Shown here: piece by piece, positions 11,946-23,839 of the stretch
How positions within the stretch are numbered: the stretch's first letter is position 1
Layout: each line of letters begins with the position of its first letter
NCBI GenBank assembly: GCA_015680685.1
Contig: MNCI01010753.1
Location: 458,874 to 522,873 of the forward strand
DNA: 64,000 bases
Direction of reading: 5' to 3'
From: Gnetum montanum
Taxonomy: Eukaryota; Streptophyta; Gnetopsida; Gnetales; Gnetaceae
Made by a program: the position numbers and the translations under genes
The notes under the pieces: generated by a model
What the model saw: only the letters and a program-made list of their open reading frames with translations
Told to the model about the DNA's origin: nothing
Databases searched by the model: none

Positions 11946-13065
11946 CTTGTCATTTTACATTAAGGAGACAACAAGCTTCACATTTCCCAAATTCTATTCT
12001 TAGGAGAACTCCTAGCTCCCAAATCCATGAAAGAAATCATCAGATCTTGGGGGCACATTAGGAAACTAGCAAGCGATGGTTTTCTTTCTTTCTTTGTTGG
12101 CATCCTAGTAGGCAGCCTTCTCTCTTTTCCTAGTCACAAGAAGCACATGTGGTAGTGGCGATGCCTGGTTCTTGTCAGAGGCAACATGGGCATTAGCAGT
12201 AGCTGTGACACATGGTTCTTGTTAGCAGCAAGCGTAGGCATTGGGAGCAATGGCAACGCATGGTTCTTGTTAGCGATAGGTGTGGGTGTTGATAGTAGTG
12301 GCGACACATATTTCTTGTCAGCTATAGGCATGCAACAAGAAGTGGATGCGTAGCATAGTGCAGGTAGTGGCATAGGTAGGTGGCATTAACAGGCAAGAGA
12401 GTTTACGGCGATGGTCTACTCCAACAACATGTGACAATGCAGAGCAGATAGTAGCGACATCCCTCTTTCTTCTTCCTTCCCAAGCATATGACAATAGTCT
12501 CTCTTAGTGGTAGAGGTGATGTATGGTGTGATGGTGGCACATGCGATAGGCTCTAAATGATAGTAGTTGCTACCTTGCATGAACTGAGGTAGGCAGTCTC
12601 TCTCTCATCTCTCCATGACGATAGCAATGACACGAGGGTCTCTCTTTCTCTATGGCATTGTCAGAGCTGTAGGCGTGCATGGTAGTTAAAGTGATAACCT
12701 AGTCTCTCTCTCTCTCCCTTCCCCATTGGCATGTGTTAACCAATGAAAAATTCTACTGGCATGTGTTAACCAATGACAAATTCTACTGGCATGTGGTAAA
12801 CATTAGGGGTCTCTCTCTCTCTCTCTCTCTCCCTCTCTATCTCCTTGCATGTAATGATGATAGCAGTGTGTGGGACTAGGGAAATTTTAATTTTTTTAGT
12901 TACCTATTGCATTATTAAATTTCAAAGATAATTATTCAAATTTCTTGATTTTTAAGTTTAATTCACTTTCTTTTATAATGTCATATAGCTCTTTCCGGTT
13001 GCCTTGGTTTCCGTACTCATACAAGAGGCACCTTAGGTAATAATCATTTCAAATGAGTTTTACCC
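11946..13065 (+). repeat. Internal module, copy 1
   Basis: It starts near 'acattaaggagaca', includes the 48-bp tandem repeat and TCTC-rich tracts, and ends with the LTR-end-like segment 'ttagttacctatt ... caaatgagtttt'. A T-rich segment (11461-11945) precedes it and is repeated before copy 3. Three copies of a 30-bp repeat (ggcatgtgttaaccaatga...) lie at about 12729-12800. Confidence 0.65.
12140..12340 (-). repeat. 48-bp tandem repeat, coding-like on the minus strand
   Basis: Units beginning 'ggttcttgttagc' recur every 48 bp, exactly 16 codons. On the minus strand this gives a repeating peptide of the kind ANKNHxLPLLPMPT (open frame 12134-12373). The same repeat appears in module copy 2 (minus frame 13287-13478) and copy 3 (about 14990-15110). 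The lack of stops may only reflect the multiple-of-three period. Confidence 0.5.
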
Positions 13066-14145
13066 CAGGTACCCATCACTTGACATTAAGGAGACAATGA
13101 GCTTCACGTTTCCTAAGTTCTATTCCTAGGAAAACTCAGCCTAGGATGGTAGTTATCGGTCTCCCGGCTCCCAAATCCATGAAATAAATCATCAGATCTT
13201 GGGAATGCACTAGGAAACTAGCAGGCAATGATTTTCTTTCTTTCTTTTGTTGGCACCCCAGCGGGCAACCTTCTCTTTTTCCTTGGTCACTGGCAGTGCA
13301 TGCAGCAATGGTGATATGTGGTTCCTATTAGAGGCGACGTAGGCATTAGCAGTAGCAGCAACGTGTGGTTCCTATTAGGAGTAGGCATAGGCATTGGCAG
13401 TAGCGGTAACACATAGTTCTTATTAGCAGCAGGTGCACGACAAGAAGTAGATGCACAACACAGTGCAAGTAGTGGCATAGGCAGACAATGTTAATAGGTA
13501 AGCAAGCTTGCGATGATGGTCTACTCCAATAGCACATGACAACGTAGAGCAGACAACAGTGACATCCCTCTCTTTCCTCCATTCCCAGGCAGATGGTGGT
13601 AGTCTCTCTCGGTGGTAGAGGTGATGCAAGGCATGATGGTGGTGCATGCAGTAGGCTTTGAACGACGGTAGTTGCTGCCCCACATGAATTGCGATGGGTG
13701 ATCTCTTTGTCATCTCTCCACAATGGTAGTATCGGTGTGAGGATCTCTTTCTCTCTCTATAGTGCCATTAGAGCTACAGGTGTGCATGGCAGTTAAAGTG
13801 ATGGCCTAGTCTCTCTCTCTCTCCCCCTTCCCCATTGGTAGTGCAACAACTAATGGTAGGCTCTATTGACAAGTAGGTGGCAAACATCAAGGGTTTTTCT
13901 CTCTCTCTCCCTCCCTGCATGTGATGGCAGCAGCAATAGAGAACTAGAAAAAATTTAATTTTTTCTAGTTACCTATTATATTCTTGAATTTCAAAGATAA
14001 TTATTCAAATTTCCTAAATTTTCAGTTTAATTCACTTTCTTTTGGTACATCACATAGCCCTCTTCAATTAAGACTATTCTTGGGTTTTTGTACCCATATA
14101 GGAGGCACCCTAAGCACTAGTCTCCTCAAATGAGTTTTTTCCAAG
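13066..14145 (+). repeat. Internal module, copy 2
   Basis: This is a direct copy of 11946-13065, joined directly to copy 1 without the T-rich segment. It includes the 48-bp repeat and TCTC tracts. It is followed by 'gtgttagtgtgaccaaaatttacacattagca', which resembles the element's right end. Confidence 0.65.
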
Positions 14146-14183
14146 TGTTAGTGTGACCAAAATTTACACATTAGCACCTTTTT

Positions 14184-14203
14184 GGCACTAGAAGAAGGGC
14201 ATT
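14184..14203 (+). promoter_or_regulatory. Primer-binding-site-like motif inside the element
   Basis: TTTTTGGCACTAGAAGAAGG follows an LTR-end-like sequence (...ACACATTAGCA) with a two-base spacer, the same arrangement as in element E at 7455-7477. This suggests that part of the element derives from an LTR retrotransposon. Confidence 0.45.
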
Positions 14204-14769
14204 TTTTTTTCAACTATTATTTTCCATTTTCAAAAAATTATTAAATTTCTACCCTTTTCTAGTTCCTGTTTTCATTTCTCAAAAATTTCATTTCCCCTAT
14301 TTTGTTCTTGTCTCACAATATTTGTTTTCTTAAATTTTATTTTCCTTTCTTGCAAACCTCTATCTTCAAACCCTTTATTTTTTTCCTTTTTGTTAAAAAA
14401 AATTGATGTTTTCTATTTGTTGAAAATTGTCAATTTCTAAAATCCCATTTTCCTAGTCCTACTTTTTTATATCTATTTTTTGGTGGTCCTTACTTTGGTA
14501 AGGTGGTTTTATTACTCATTCAATTTTAAATTTATTTTTCCAAAATTTTTATTTGCTTGTTTTCTTTTAAATTTTATAAATATTGCAATTTCATCCATTT
14601 ATTTTTGTTAACTATTTTAAATAACATATTTTAGTATTTTTTTCAAAAAAATATTATTTCAATATATATTTCTTTTACTCAATTTTATAGTTTTATTTTA
14701 ATATTTATTTTTTGTAATTTTCGTTTTATGAGCAAACCCTTTCAACAAGAATCACTTACCTCTACCCCT

Positions 14770-15951
14770 AACCAACCAACTAGCCATCACTTGATATTAA
14801 GGAGATAATGAGCTTCATGTTTTCCAAATTCTATTCCTAAGAAAACTTGGACTAGGATGGTAGTTATCAGTGTGCACTAGGAAACTACTAGGTGGTGGTT
14901 TTCTTTCTTTTTTTTATTGATGCCCCAACAAGCAGCCTTCTCTCTTTCCATGATCAGTGGTAGCATGCGCAGTAGTGGTGATGTATGGCTTTTGTCAAAG
15001 GTAATGCAGGCGTTGGAAGCAACGACAATGCATGGTTCTTGTTAGTGGTAGGCGTGGGTGTTGCTAGCAGTGGCGATGCATAGTTCCTATCAGTGTCAAG
15101 CATGCAACAGGAAGTAGACACACGACATAGTGTAGGCAGTGGTGCAGGTGGGCGGTGTTAACAGGTAGGCAAGCTCGCAATAGCAATCTACTTCAACAAC
15201 ATGTGACAACATATAACAGACAGCAATGACATCCCTCTCTCTCCTTCTTTCTCAAGCAGATGGTGGTAGTTTCTCTTAGTAGCACAGGTAATGTGTGGAG
15301 TAACAACAACGTGCACGGTAGGCTTTAAATGATAGTAGTTGTTGCCCCACATGGACTATGGTAGGCAATCTCTCTCTCATCTCTCCACGATAGTAGTAGC
15401 GGTGCAAGGGTCTCTTTCTCTCTAAAGCGTTGTTAGAGCTACAGGCATGTGTGGTAGTTAAAGTGACGACCTGGTCTCTCTCTCTCTCATCTCTCCATGA
15501 CAGTAGTAGCGGTGCAAGAGTCTCTTTCTCTCTAAAGCGTTGTTAGAGCTACAGGCATGTGTGGTAGTTAAAGTGACGACCCTGTCTCTCTCTCTCTCTC
15601 TCCCTTTCCCACTAGCAACATAGCAATCGACAATAAGCTCTACTGGCAAGCAGGTGGTAAACATCATGGCTCTCTCTCTCTCTCTTGTCCTACACATGAC
15701 GTTAGAAGCAATAGGAGACCAAGAAAAATTTAATTTTTTTAGTTACCTATTGTATTCTTGAATTTCAAAGACAATTATTCAAATTTCTTGATTTTTTAGT
15801 TTAATTCACTTTCTTTTGGAATGTCACATAGCCTTGTCTAACTAAGACTATTCTTAGGTTTCTGTACCCATACAGGAGGCACGTTAGACAATAGTATCCT
15901 CAAATGAGTTTTTTTCTAAGTGTTGGTGCAACCAAAATTTACATATCAACA
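14770..15951 (+). repeat. Internal module, copy 3, with right inverted end
   Basis: This third copy is preceded by the T-rich segment at 14204-14769. It contains a near-identical tandem duplication of about 110 bp (starting near 15379 and 15489) and several TCTC microsatellites. The last 230 bp form the right inverted terminal repeat. Confidence 0.65.
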
Positions 15952-17450
15952 ATCACTAATGACATATCAAGGGAATTTGATGGTACTCTGGGACTCTTGT
16001 TGCTATTGCTCTGCAAGAAGTAGATGAGAAGAATCAAGACTACGAATCCTACTACTACGATTGGCAAAGCGATCTATATCATACCACCTAGCCTTATGCT
16101 CACCCCCATTATTGTTGCCTTTCTTTGGGTTTATTCGATCTTAGAGAGAAATGGTATGTGGTGCTTACTGTGTTGTATTATTAAAGTAAATGAAATTGTA
16201 GACATCTAAGGTAGCATCAACTTTGGATTCTAGGAAAAGCAAGTCCATGAGATCATTTGAACAATGCTAATAATCATCCCTTTTTAACAACCTAACCATA
16301 CTGATGCTGCAACTCTTCATCATTAAGAGTTTTCTTCTAAATTTATTCCATGAAAACATAATGGATGATATCAATTCCAGTATTTCGATCTTTTGACTTG
16401 AATGATTACATGTAGAGCTTTTATGAACCTTAGCATGAGATTCAACATCATGCTGAAAATGTTTAACAATATCTTGCAACTCCATTTTGTGTATTGTCGT
16501 TCGTTGACAACCTTTTAATTTCCTAATTCTTAATAAACTTGAATCTTCTTTATTTCACCTACTGACAAACTTCAGTTCAATTTCATCTACTTCACATAGC
16601 CTAGTATCTCAATGAATTTCAGTGATGTAGCCTCCAATGCTACCTTTAAATATTGCATCACTTGAACCATAGTATCTGGAGTGGGGATCCGATGCATCAT
16701 ATAGTTTGGGAATAATGTGTGTCTAAATGTTTTCCAAGTGATAAGGCTTTAAAGGTGGTAAGAGCCCAATCTCCATTTCCATCTACATGCTTGCAATGTT
16801 AATATAAGCATGATCATTTGTCTGAGAGTCTTTAGCATCTTCATGTGATATAGATTTCGAACAAGTACTTCAGTTTGCAAGATATAATATGAACTTGATT
16901 TGGCATTTGAGTTTGAAGTACTCATACTAGCATCCCCATGCTTCAATTTCAATTACATTTGGAAATATTCATGCTATGATTTCTTTATAAAATGCTATAA
17001 TTTTTTTGAGAGGAATTATCCCCTTTTTCTCATATCCAAATATGTTTGAGTAAAAGTAAATATATTATGTAAAAATTTACATGTAACCCTGAAGAAGAAT
17101 ATTCTTTTGAACTACATAGTTGAAATCTCTTATCAGCACCTATTCAAGGGTGGGGCCTAATCCAAACCCTTCTAGAATGCCAATTTTAATGGAGGGTGAT
17201 GCCATCACACTCTCCAAGGAACCCTTTTGTCTTCTCTTTCTCTAGATATATTCTAGTGAGGCAACTTGAGAACCACTATTTTATGATTCTTAAGTAAGTC
17301 ATGAAATGAATCATTCAAATGTTGCACTATAGCTTTTGAAAGCAGAGCAAGATTCCATAGTGCCATTTTTAAAAAATGTATAGCTCCTCTTAAAGCACTA
17401 CAACCTCATAAAGCATGCTTCATGGAATGGCTTACATGTACCAACAGAGA
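15952..17450 (-). pseudogene. Gene-like remnants, unidentified
   Basis: Several minus-strand stretches look like protein but are broken. About 17350-17250 reads WNLALLSKAIVQHLNDSFHD and continues with LLKNHKIVVLKLPH. About 16790-16640 includes MEIGLLPPLKPYHLENI. A 72-codon frame lies at 16267-16485. Amino-acid content and spacing suggest exons of an old cellular gene, but I cannot name it. A plus-strand frame at 16024-16209 is also open and unrecognised. Confidence 0.3.
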
Positions 17451-18779
17451 TAACATCAAACATTAAAACTAAAGGTTTGAGAAAAGAATAATTCTGAAAT
17501 TATATCATAGAAAATGTGAGATGTTGCTTCTGGAAATGAAAATTAGAAATAACATTACTACGACATTGAATCTAAAAATTCTAGAGATGACTTGAACTGA
17601 AAAAGAAAATGTGCCCAAAACTCTAACTTATATAGAAAAATCCAAAGTGTGTACAATACCTTCAAGGATGTACCTTGGTAGTATACCAAGAACTTGGTCT
17701 TCTAATCAAGGGTGCAATTTGTGGTACACATGTTGATGTTGAAATAAATTTATCATTCTTTGACTATCTTAATGTTTGAAGGCCCTTGAGACCTCAATGT
17801 TGCTAGATCAGTGTTCCTTAAATTAAATCTATTGAACATTGGAACATGAAACTATTGGTACATTTCTAGCCATTTCATGGAGCAAACTTTATAGGGTTGT
17901 AGTATCGAAAGTAAATTATTACCAAAAAGAAAGAAGAGCTTAAGACTGAAAGGGGATTCCATGCTAAAAGAAGAGAGGGTTCCTAAGCTAAAGAGCTATG
18001 GAGGTATTAAAGCTTGAACAATGGTTTATGTTCCTCGAAGTATTTCTGGATGCTTGTGCAATAAGCTCAAAAAGATCTTTGGAATAATAGCTTTTGCAGA
18101 TTATAAAATCTAGTTGAACGAACAAGCTTAATTTATTACTTTAAAAGCTTCAGTTCTAGTTTTTTTTTTTTTTTTGGCTACAACACATAAACTATTATTC
18201 AATTAAATCCTAAAATTACAAACAGAACAAGATGAGCTATGCTAAGACTACTAAAAGTAGAAATTGTTTTAGCCATGGAAAAGATTGTGATAAAAAAGTT
18301 TCATTACACTCACTTTAAACCTAACACTCCCATGAGCTATAGTTTATTTCAATTTTGGTTCCACCATTAGCTCCATATAATAAGGATCTAGGATTATGAA
18401 GGTAGAGAAGGCATAGCAAAGATATTTAAGCTCTAAAACAAAAGGAAAGGAAGCTTCATAAGCCATTATCAATGTATCTAGCTTATTAGGAGTGTCATGA
18501 CCACAATGGCTTGAAGAATAGATTAGCTCAAATATGTTGGCTTTAAAAGCTATTTCGAACAAGATTTGGTATGGAAAGTTTAGATAAATGATGAAAAGTA
18601 TAAGTTGCAATATTATGCGTAATAAGGAGAAAAAAAACCTCGTAAGCTTTGGAGGATTATTTTGATAAAGAGCTTTTGGACGTTCGTGGATTCTCATTTA
18701 GATTAGATTCATCCATTTAGGTGCTTAAAAATCACATCATGATCTTTCAACATCACATTAGCTTTACCACACATCAACT
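17451..18779. other. No recognised gene
   Basis: This is AT-rich sequence with a poly-T run at about 18160-18175, which could be the tail of a minus-strand retroposon. A 117-codon minus frame (18344-18697) has no domain I recognise. Confidence 0.3.
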
Positions 18780-19560
18780 TTCTATGTGAATCTAGAGCCA
18801 AGCATTTGTCAAACTTAAGCTATATAGGCATAACCCTCCACATCAGCATGCTAATGAGCTTATTCATAAGAATGATTTTTGGCACTATAGACTACTCTAC
18901 CATGTGGTAAGCTACCATGTTAGCATCTAGGTTGAGCTAGTTTTTTATTAAGATAAGTTTCTTGGCCTCTTCCATGTCATATTCTATCCATGTCAACATG
19001 ACATTAACAGTGCCACATCGACAACTAGAGGAATTGCATTTTTAATCTAGATGGATTTGACTTCATTTGCCACATCATCTTCTACAAACATCAGCATGAC
19101 ATCAACATATGCCATGTTAGCACCTCGTACATGTTAGTAGGAGGCCAAGTTAGTGTACCATATCAACATATGCCATGTTGGAATGACTTTCATGCCATGT
19201 CAACTCATAGAACTAGGTTGTGAAGTAGAAATTCAATCCTACAAGGTCACTTTGCCATGTCATTAATGCCATGATGACTTTGCCACTTCAGCTTCCTTCC
19301 ATGTTAGCTTTTCAAGTCAGTTGAAGGATGAAATTTGTCCCCTATAAACTAGCTCTACCACATAAGCTCTAACACATTAGCGTATACCATGATAGCGTCA
19401 GTGACATCATCATGACATCAACACTATGCCATGTTAGCATGCATAGCCATTTTATGAAGTAAAATTTAGCTTCATGAACTAGCTTTGCCACCTCAGCACA
19501 GTGCCACATCATCATCGCCACTTCAATACCTCACCACATTAGCACATAGAGCTCATTCAT
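18780..19560. repeat. Field of degenerate short repeats (CCATGTYAGC / CATCA type)
   Basis: Dozens of variants of 'gccatgttagca', 'catgacatcaac' and 'gccacatcagc' recur at irregular spacing over about 800 bp with no sustained reading frame. Such fields occur in subterminal regions of some plant DNA transposons and in old satellites; which applies here is not clear. Confidence 0.5.
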
Positions 19561-19739
19561 GAGGCCACATTCGAACCTCATTAAAGAGCACATGGGGTTA
19601 AGTGCATTGAATCAACTTATTAAAAAGCATGTTTTTACAAGAAGTTACTCAGTAGTTAGAAATTAAATATCTTTAAAACTAAATTCAATGAACCATGCTC
19701 TCTTAAGGAAATGTGGTTATTATTGAAGGAGCTCAAAAT

Positions 19740-20675
19740 GTTGAGGATTTGTAGGATAGTTATCCAACGTCCTATATGAAAGGACACATGGAAACTATAA
19801 CATTTAATTTCTATGGTAGTTGTAACTAAATTTCCATAGTGGTTGTAACTAATTTTAATTTCCCATGATGTTGTAACTACTGAATAGAACACTTGGCAAC
19901 TATAGTATTTAATTTCAATGGTAGTTGTAACTAAATTCCTATAGTGGTTATGACTAATTTTAATTTTCCATGATGTTGTAACTACCAAGAAGCCACTATA
20001 AAAATAACTTTAAAGGTAGAATGAAAAAGAAGCCGGGGGATGGGGGGGATGCGACGGTGGGGGGCGGCAGTGGTGGGGAGAGGAGGGAAACTTAGAAGAA
20101 GTATTGAATATTACTTGTAAGAATGGCTTGCCAATTGCATAATCAATTTAGCTACTGTGTTTAAATCTAGTGAGTTCTTTTCTTCTCATTTTTTCTTAGT
20201 TTCTTAGCTTATAGTTTAGATAGTATTGTGCTTGGCATTTAATTTTGAGATTTTTTGATTGCTCTTATATGTCTATTTTTGTGCAATTCTAGACTTCTAT
20301 TTGTTTTCCATGTAAGAGCTTACGTTTTTCTTTGAAAAGCATCTTGAGCAATTTAATAGAAATGTCTTTATGAAATTGCCTGTTCAAGTGAAGAGGCTCT
20401 GGAAAATATTTGATATTTTAAGTTAACTTGAAATAGCTTCAATTTTAAAGTTTTTCCTTTATGTTCAATCTTGAAATTGTTATACCTTTTCTCATAGCTC
20501 TATATTGCAATGTTAACAACTATTAACTAGCCATATAATAGCTAGTATTTTGTAGTTTACAAAGAATTTTAGTAGTTTAATAGGAGTGTCTTTTACAAAA
20601 TTTCTTGTTGAGAACAGCGGGTTTAGACTATTTGCAACACTTTAGGTTGAACTAGAATAACTTTTATTTTGATGG
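19740..20675 (+). repeat. LTR-like repeat, plus orientation
   Basis: This is the inverted counterpart of about 9130-9970. It has two tandem copies (about 105 bp apart) of an 'atggtagttgtaactaaatt ... gatgttgtaactac' unit. A TATA-like box (TATAAAAATA) lies at 19997-20006. After it comes a G-rich insertion absent from the other copy, then the shared downstream part. No internal retrotransposon region is attached, so it may be a solo LTR. Confidence 0.5.
20033..20088 (+). other. G-rich tract with quadruplex potential
   Basis: Runs of five, seven, six and four G plus shorter runs fall within 56 bp in otherwise AT-rich DNA. They start about 35 bp downstream of a TATA-like box. The related repeat at 9-10 kb lacks the tract. 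Confidence 0.6.
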
Positions 20676-21400
20676 TGGCAACATGTGTGGCTAGAATGCA
20701 CAACTCACATAGCTCACATAAAGTAGAGTTGCATTGATTTTTAGTGGTTGGGGTGGTTGGAAGATGATGATGCTCACTAGCATATGCTTGATACATCACA
20801 CAAGCATCAGAAGTTTAGCTATGCTAATGCTGGACACCGCATCAGAAGTTTAGCTATGCTAATGTTGGACATGGTGGTAGCAGTAAAAATAAATTTTCTA
20901 AAAAAGTAAAATCTTTATGGTAAGGATAATTAGATTGTGGGACCTACTAACACATGGCTTAGTATGTAGCACTAGTAGCATTAGCTAGCACTATCCTACA
21001 TGAACTACACTAATGTTGGGTCATGTAGCAAAGGGCATGTCCCAACATTTTTAAAAAATATTATTATCCATAGGGGGTGAGAAGAAAATAGTGCTCATTG
21101 GCATAGGCAATGATGGTATGCATGACTACTAGGAATGTTAGCTAGCATCGTTTAGCATTAGTGACTCCCTACTATATGTAGTTCTCATAGGATCAATGTT
21201 CTTCTATTATGAATGATAGGTTAATGTATCTTATATAGATATGGGCTCGAAAAGGGGCTAGACAGTTCCTTGAGTTCTACCTAAATAATTTCTTCATGCT
21301 AGTGTGAATCCTACTACCTTTCATTGTAGTTTTTCATGCAATTAAGATGACCTATCATGGACCTCTCATAAAGTAACTTAGGTGTATCATGTAGGATTCT
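20676..21400. other. No recognised gene; 36-bp tandem duplication
   Basis: A 36-bp unit 'catcagaagtttagctatgc...' is repeated twice at about 20807-20877. The rest is AT-rich without a convincing frame. Confidence 0.35.
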
Positions 21401-21429
21401 AGTAACTTTTAGCAAATTATCAATGAAGA

Positions 21430-22965
21430 GGACCAAACTCAGGACATTTAGAAGAAGGAATTGGATCATTTGTGGAGGGATAGCTCCTATAAATAGTTCT
21501 ATGCCAACACCACCTTGTTGTTAGATCCTCATTTAGTTCAAAGCTTGTTCAATCCCATGAGTACCCATGTCATGGTTGTTAGGTATGAACTTTTAGTTAT
21601 GCTATTAAATTTTCCAAGTTTTAGGCTCTCCTATTATTTGGCACCACGTTGCTTCATGTTCCTTGTTATTTTTAATGCTTATAGGTTTGATGATATAGAT
21701 TAAAAAAACACTTACTTTGAAATATTGGAACATATGTTGTTTGAGATGACACTCAAGGAGAATTGGTACTCTACTATCTTTGCTCACCTTTCCAATAACG
21801 TTAATGAGGAAGAAAGGCACAACTGGTATGAAGCATTCATACAAGCTAGTCTAGTTCGTGCGCTTAATGAAAGGCTTGATATGGGCTTGACCAAGGAGTG
21901 ACATAAGGGCTTACATACTCACCTAATCTCTAAAGGTAATTCATGCTATGTTGATTTTCCTAAGTTTTATGTTTAGTACTTAACTTGATTTTAATCATGT
22001 TGTAGATTTTGGCTATGTATGTGAATGTTCTCATGACTAGTAATTTATGTTTGTAAATAAAATCAAGACCTCAAAACTTGCAGGCGAATGTACAAAACAT
22101 TCCAATGCTCATGATTGGCTAGTAAGCAAACCAAGAAGAAAGTACCTTGTTAATATTGAATGTGTGGAATTGATTCCAATTTTCATACTAAAATCACCTA
22201 ACATCTAGCCCATGAATGTGATCACCATGGTGAGGTGTTATTCAAGCTAGCAACAACTTTTCATGTTCTACATTCAAGATAAGAAGATGATCTTACCTTG
22301 AAACTTGAGTCATTGAGACATTGGTTTGCTTTTTTTATCATTGATATTACTCTTGAGAGGAATGATAACCTCTCTACAATGGACCAAGTAAAGACTAATA
22401 AATGAGTTAGATACGATGATTCAAACCATAACATTCATAAATATGAGAATTTTTTCTTAGCCCAAATCTATCATCTCATCCTTGAGTGGGTGTTTTGTGA
22501 TAAGATTAGGTAGCATAGGTTCATTTCTCTTGTTAGAATTGTTATCATCTATAATATCATGACTTATGAAACTTACTACAAATAGGCTAGCTACTTAGAG
22601 AAAAATATATCTAGCAAGTGTGAGAACATAGCCATTACAATTGGCAGTAGTTCCATCAACTCCATTAATTTCAACCTTTCTTATGACATGTTAAGGTTCT
22701 TTGGGGATTTATTGATCTATGGAGAACATGAGGGAAAGGAGTTTCATAAGTAAAAATCCTCTTGTCCTATGACATCTATTATGATGACTCTTCTTAGAGC
22801 ACTAGGTAGACCCATGGAAGCATCATCATCATTGTTGGAGGATGTGATTGAATCCTCCATTCTTGACAGTGTGGTGCCTCCTAGGAAGTGATTTGTCTAT
22901 GGGAACTTGACACATGAGAAAGAAAGCATCACATAGTATTTCTTGGACATCTAGAATTAGGGAGT
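21430..22965 (+). pseudogene. 5' part of a decayed multi-exon gene, split by element B
   Basis: A plus-strand frame from about 21430 to 21935 reads through segments such as LKENWYSTIFAHLSNN and EEERHNWYEAFIQASLVRAL. It ends at a plausible intron (GTAATT at about 21935 to TTGTAG near 22006, or a later acceptor CTTGCAG near 22083). A second long frame, about 22290-22965, has pieces such as LKLESLRHWFAFFIIDITLE and KYENFFLAQIYHLILEWVFC with only a few stops. The frame reaches the B insertion point and continues beyond it at 29388. I do not recognise the family; it could be a cellular gene or a transposon-carried gene. Frame reading and introns are inferred by eye. Confidence 0.45.
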
Positions 22966-23839
22966 TGATGAGTGGTGAGGTACCCCTACATACAAATATA
23001 CAAATCACAAGAGTTCATGCACAATCTGGTCAAATTTCATGGATGGGACTAGTTGTGGCATCTAGATCACTATGCCTTGATCGTAGTTCACTATCTTCCC
23101 ACTTGGACTAGTGGTAGCTTTATCACATATGGTTTAGTCCAGAGTGAGACATATGATTTTTATTATTTTATATTTTAATATTCTATGATTAACAATAGGT
23201 TGAAACTCAATTTGTAATCAATTCAACTAATCTAATTACTAGTTAATAATCAACTATCCCAACATAAGTATCTGATCCCACTTCCCATGCACATCCTAAA
23301 CACATATAACGTTGCTGGGTTACCAAACATTAAGTGTTGCTAGGATTACCAAGAGTCATATGCATGCTTGAAGCGATCATACTTATGTGCTCAATTAATT
23401 AACATGCATGAAAATGTAAATATTAACTAAGTACTTTAAAAGTAAATTGCATGGAAAGTAAATCTAATCTAAGTCAAAGTGCTGCAATGAATATGAATCA
23501 ATCTCAATCTTATTTCCACTTCATACAACTAACTTAGATCCACTTTGTGGGCACTCACTGACTGTTCTCTAAGATTATGAAATAAAATTGCAAGAATTTG
23601 GCCACTGTATTAACAAAAACTATGAAAAAAATACTTGCAAACTATGTGCCCAAGTGCTATATTTATAGGCCCGCCCATACGCCATGATATCGGATATCTG
23701 ACATCACATCTTGGGCTCTGACATTAGATACCCAACATCAAGGCTTTGACATTGGATACTCGATATCGGGGCCTTGTTATTAGAGCCAACCAGAAATTTA
23801 ACTTTTTATCAGATAACCCAACCAATTGATGATTCATCA
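22966..23839 (-). repeat. 3' LTR of copy B
   Basis: This is 874 bp, similar to 28464-29387. On the plus strand it reads TGATGAGTGG ... GATTCATCA. A minus-strand TATA box (plus strand CTATATTTATAGG) lies near 23659-23671, beside GATATCGGATATC-like motifs. The minus-strand polypurine tract TCATGGGGGTA abuts it at 23840-23850. Confidence 0.88.

Larger units (their letters stand above)
11232..15951. mobile_element. 4.7-kb element with long inverted ends, 5-bp target duplication and repeated modules
   Basis: The left end (TATTGATGCATAAATTTTGG) and the reverse complement of the right end (TGTTGATATGTAAATTTTGG) are alike, and the inverted similarity extends about 220 bp inward (11232-11460 against 15720-15951). 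Both flanks carry ATCAC (11227-11231 and 15952-15956), a perfect 5-bp duplication. Inside are three direct copies of a module of about 1.1 kb, and two copies of an extra T-rich segment of about 500 bp. An LTR-type primer-site motif lies at about 14184-14203. TG/CA-like ends and a 5-bp duplication suggest integrase-type insertion. The long inverted ends are not normal for an LTR element. No transposase or pol is visible. Confidence 0.6.

Noticed and set aside
13346-13723. Minus-strand 125-codon frame as a secreted cysteine-rich protein
   Set aside because: It lies inside a repeated non-coding module and overlaps the 48-bp repeat in another frame; the other copies do not keep it.
12700-15690. 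CRISPR-like or satellite array
   Set aside because: The repeats are TCTC microsatellites and large transposon modules; there are no regularly spaced unique spacers and the DNA is eukaryotic.
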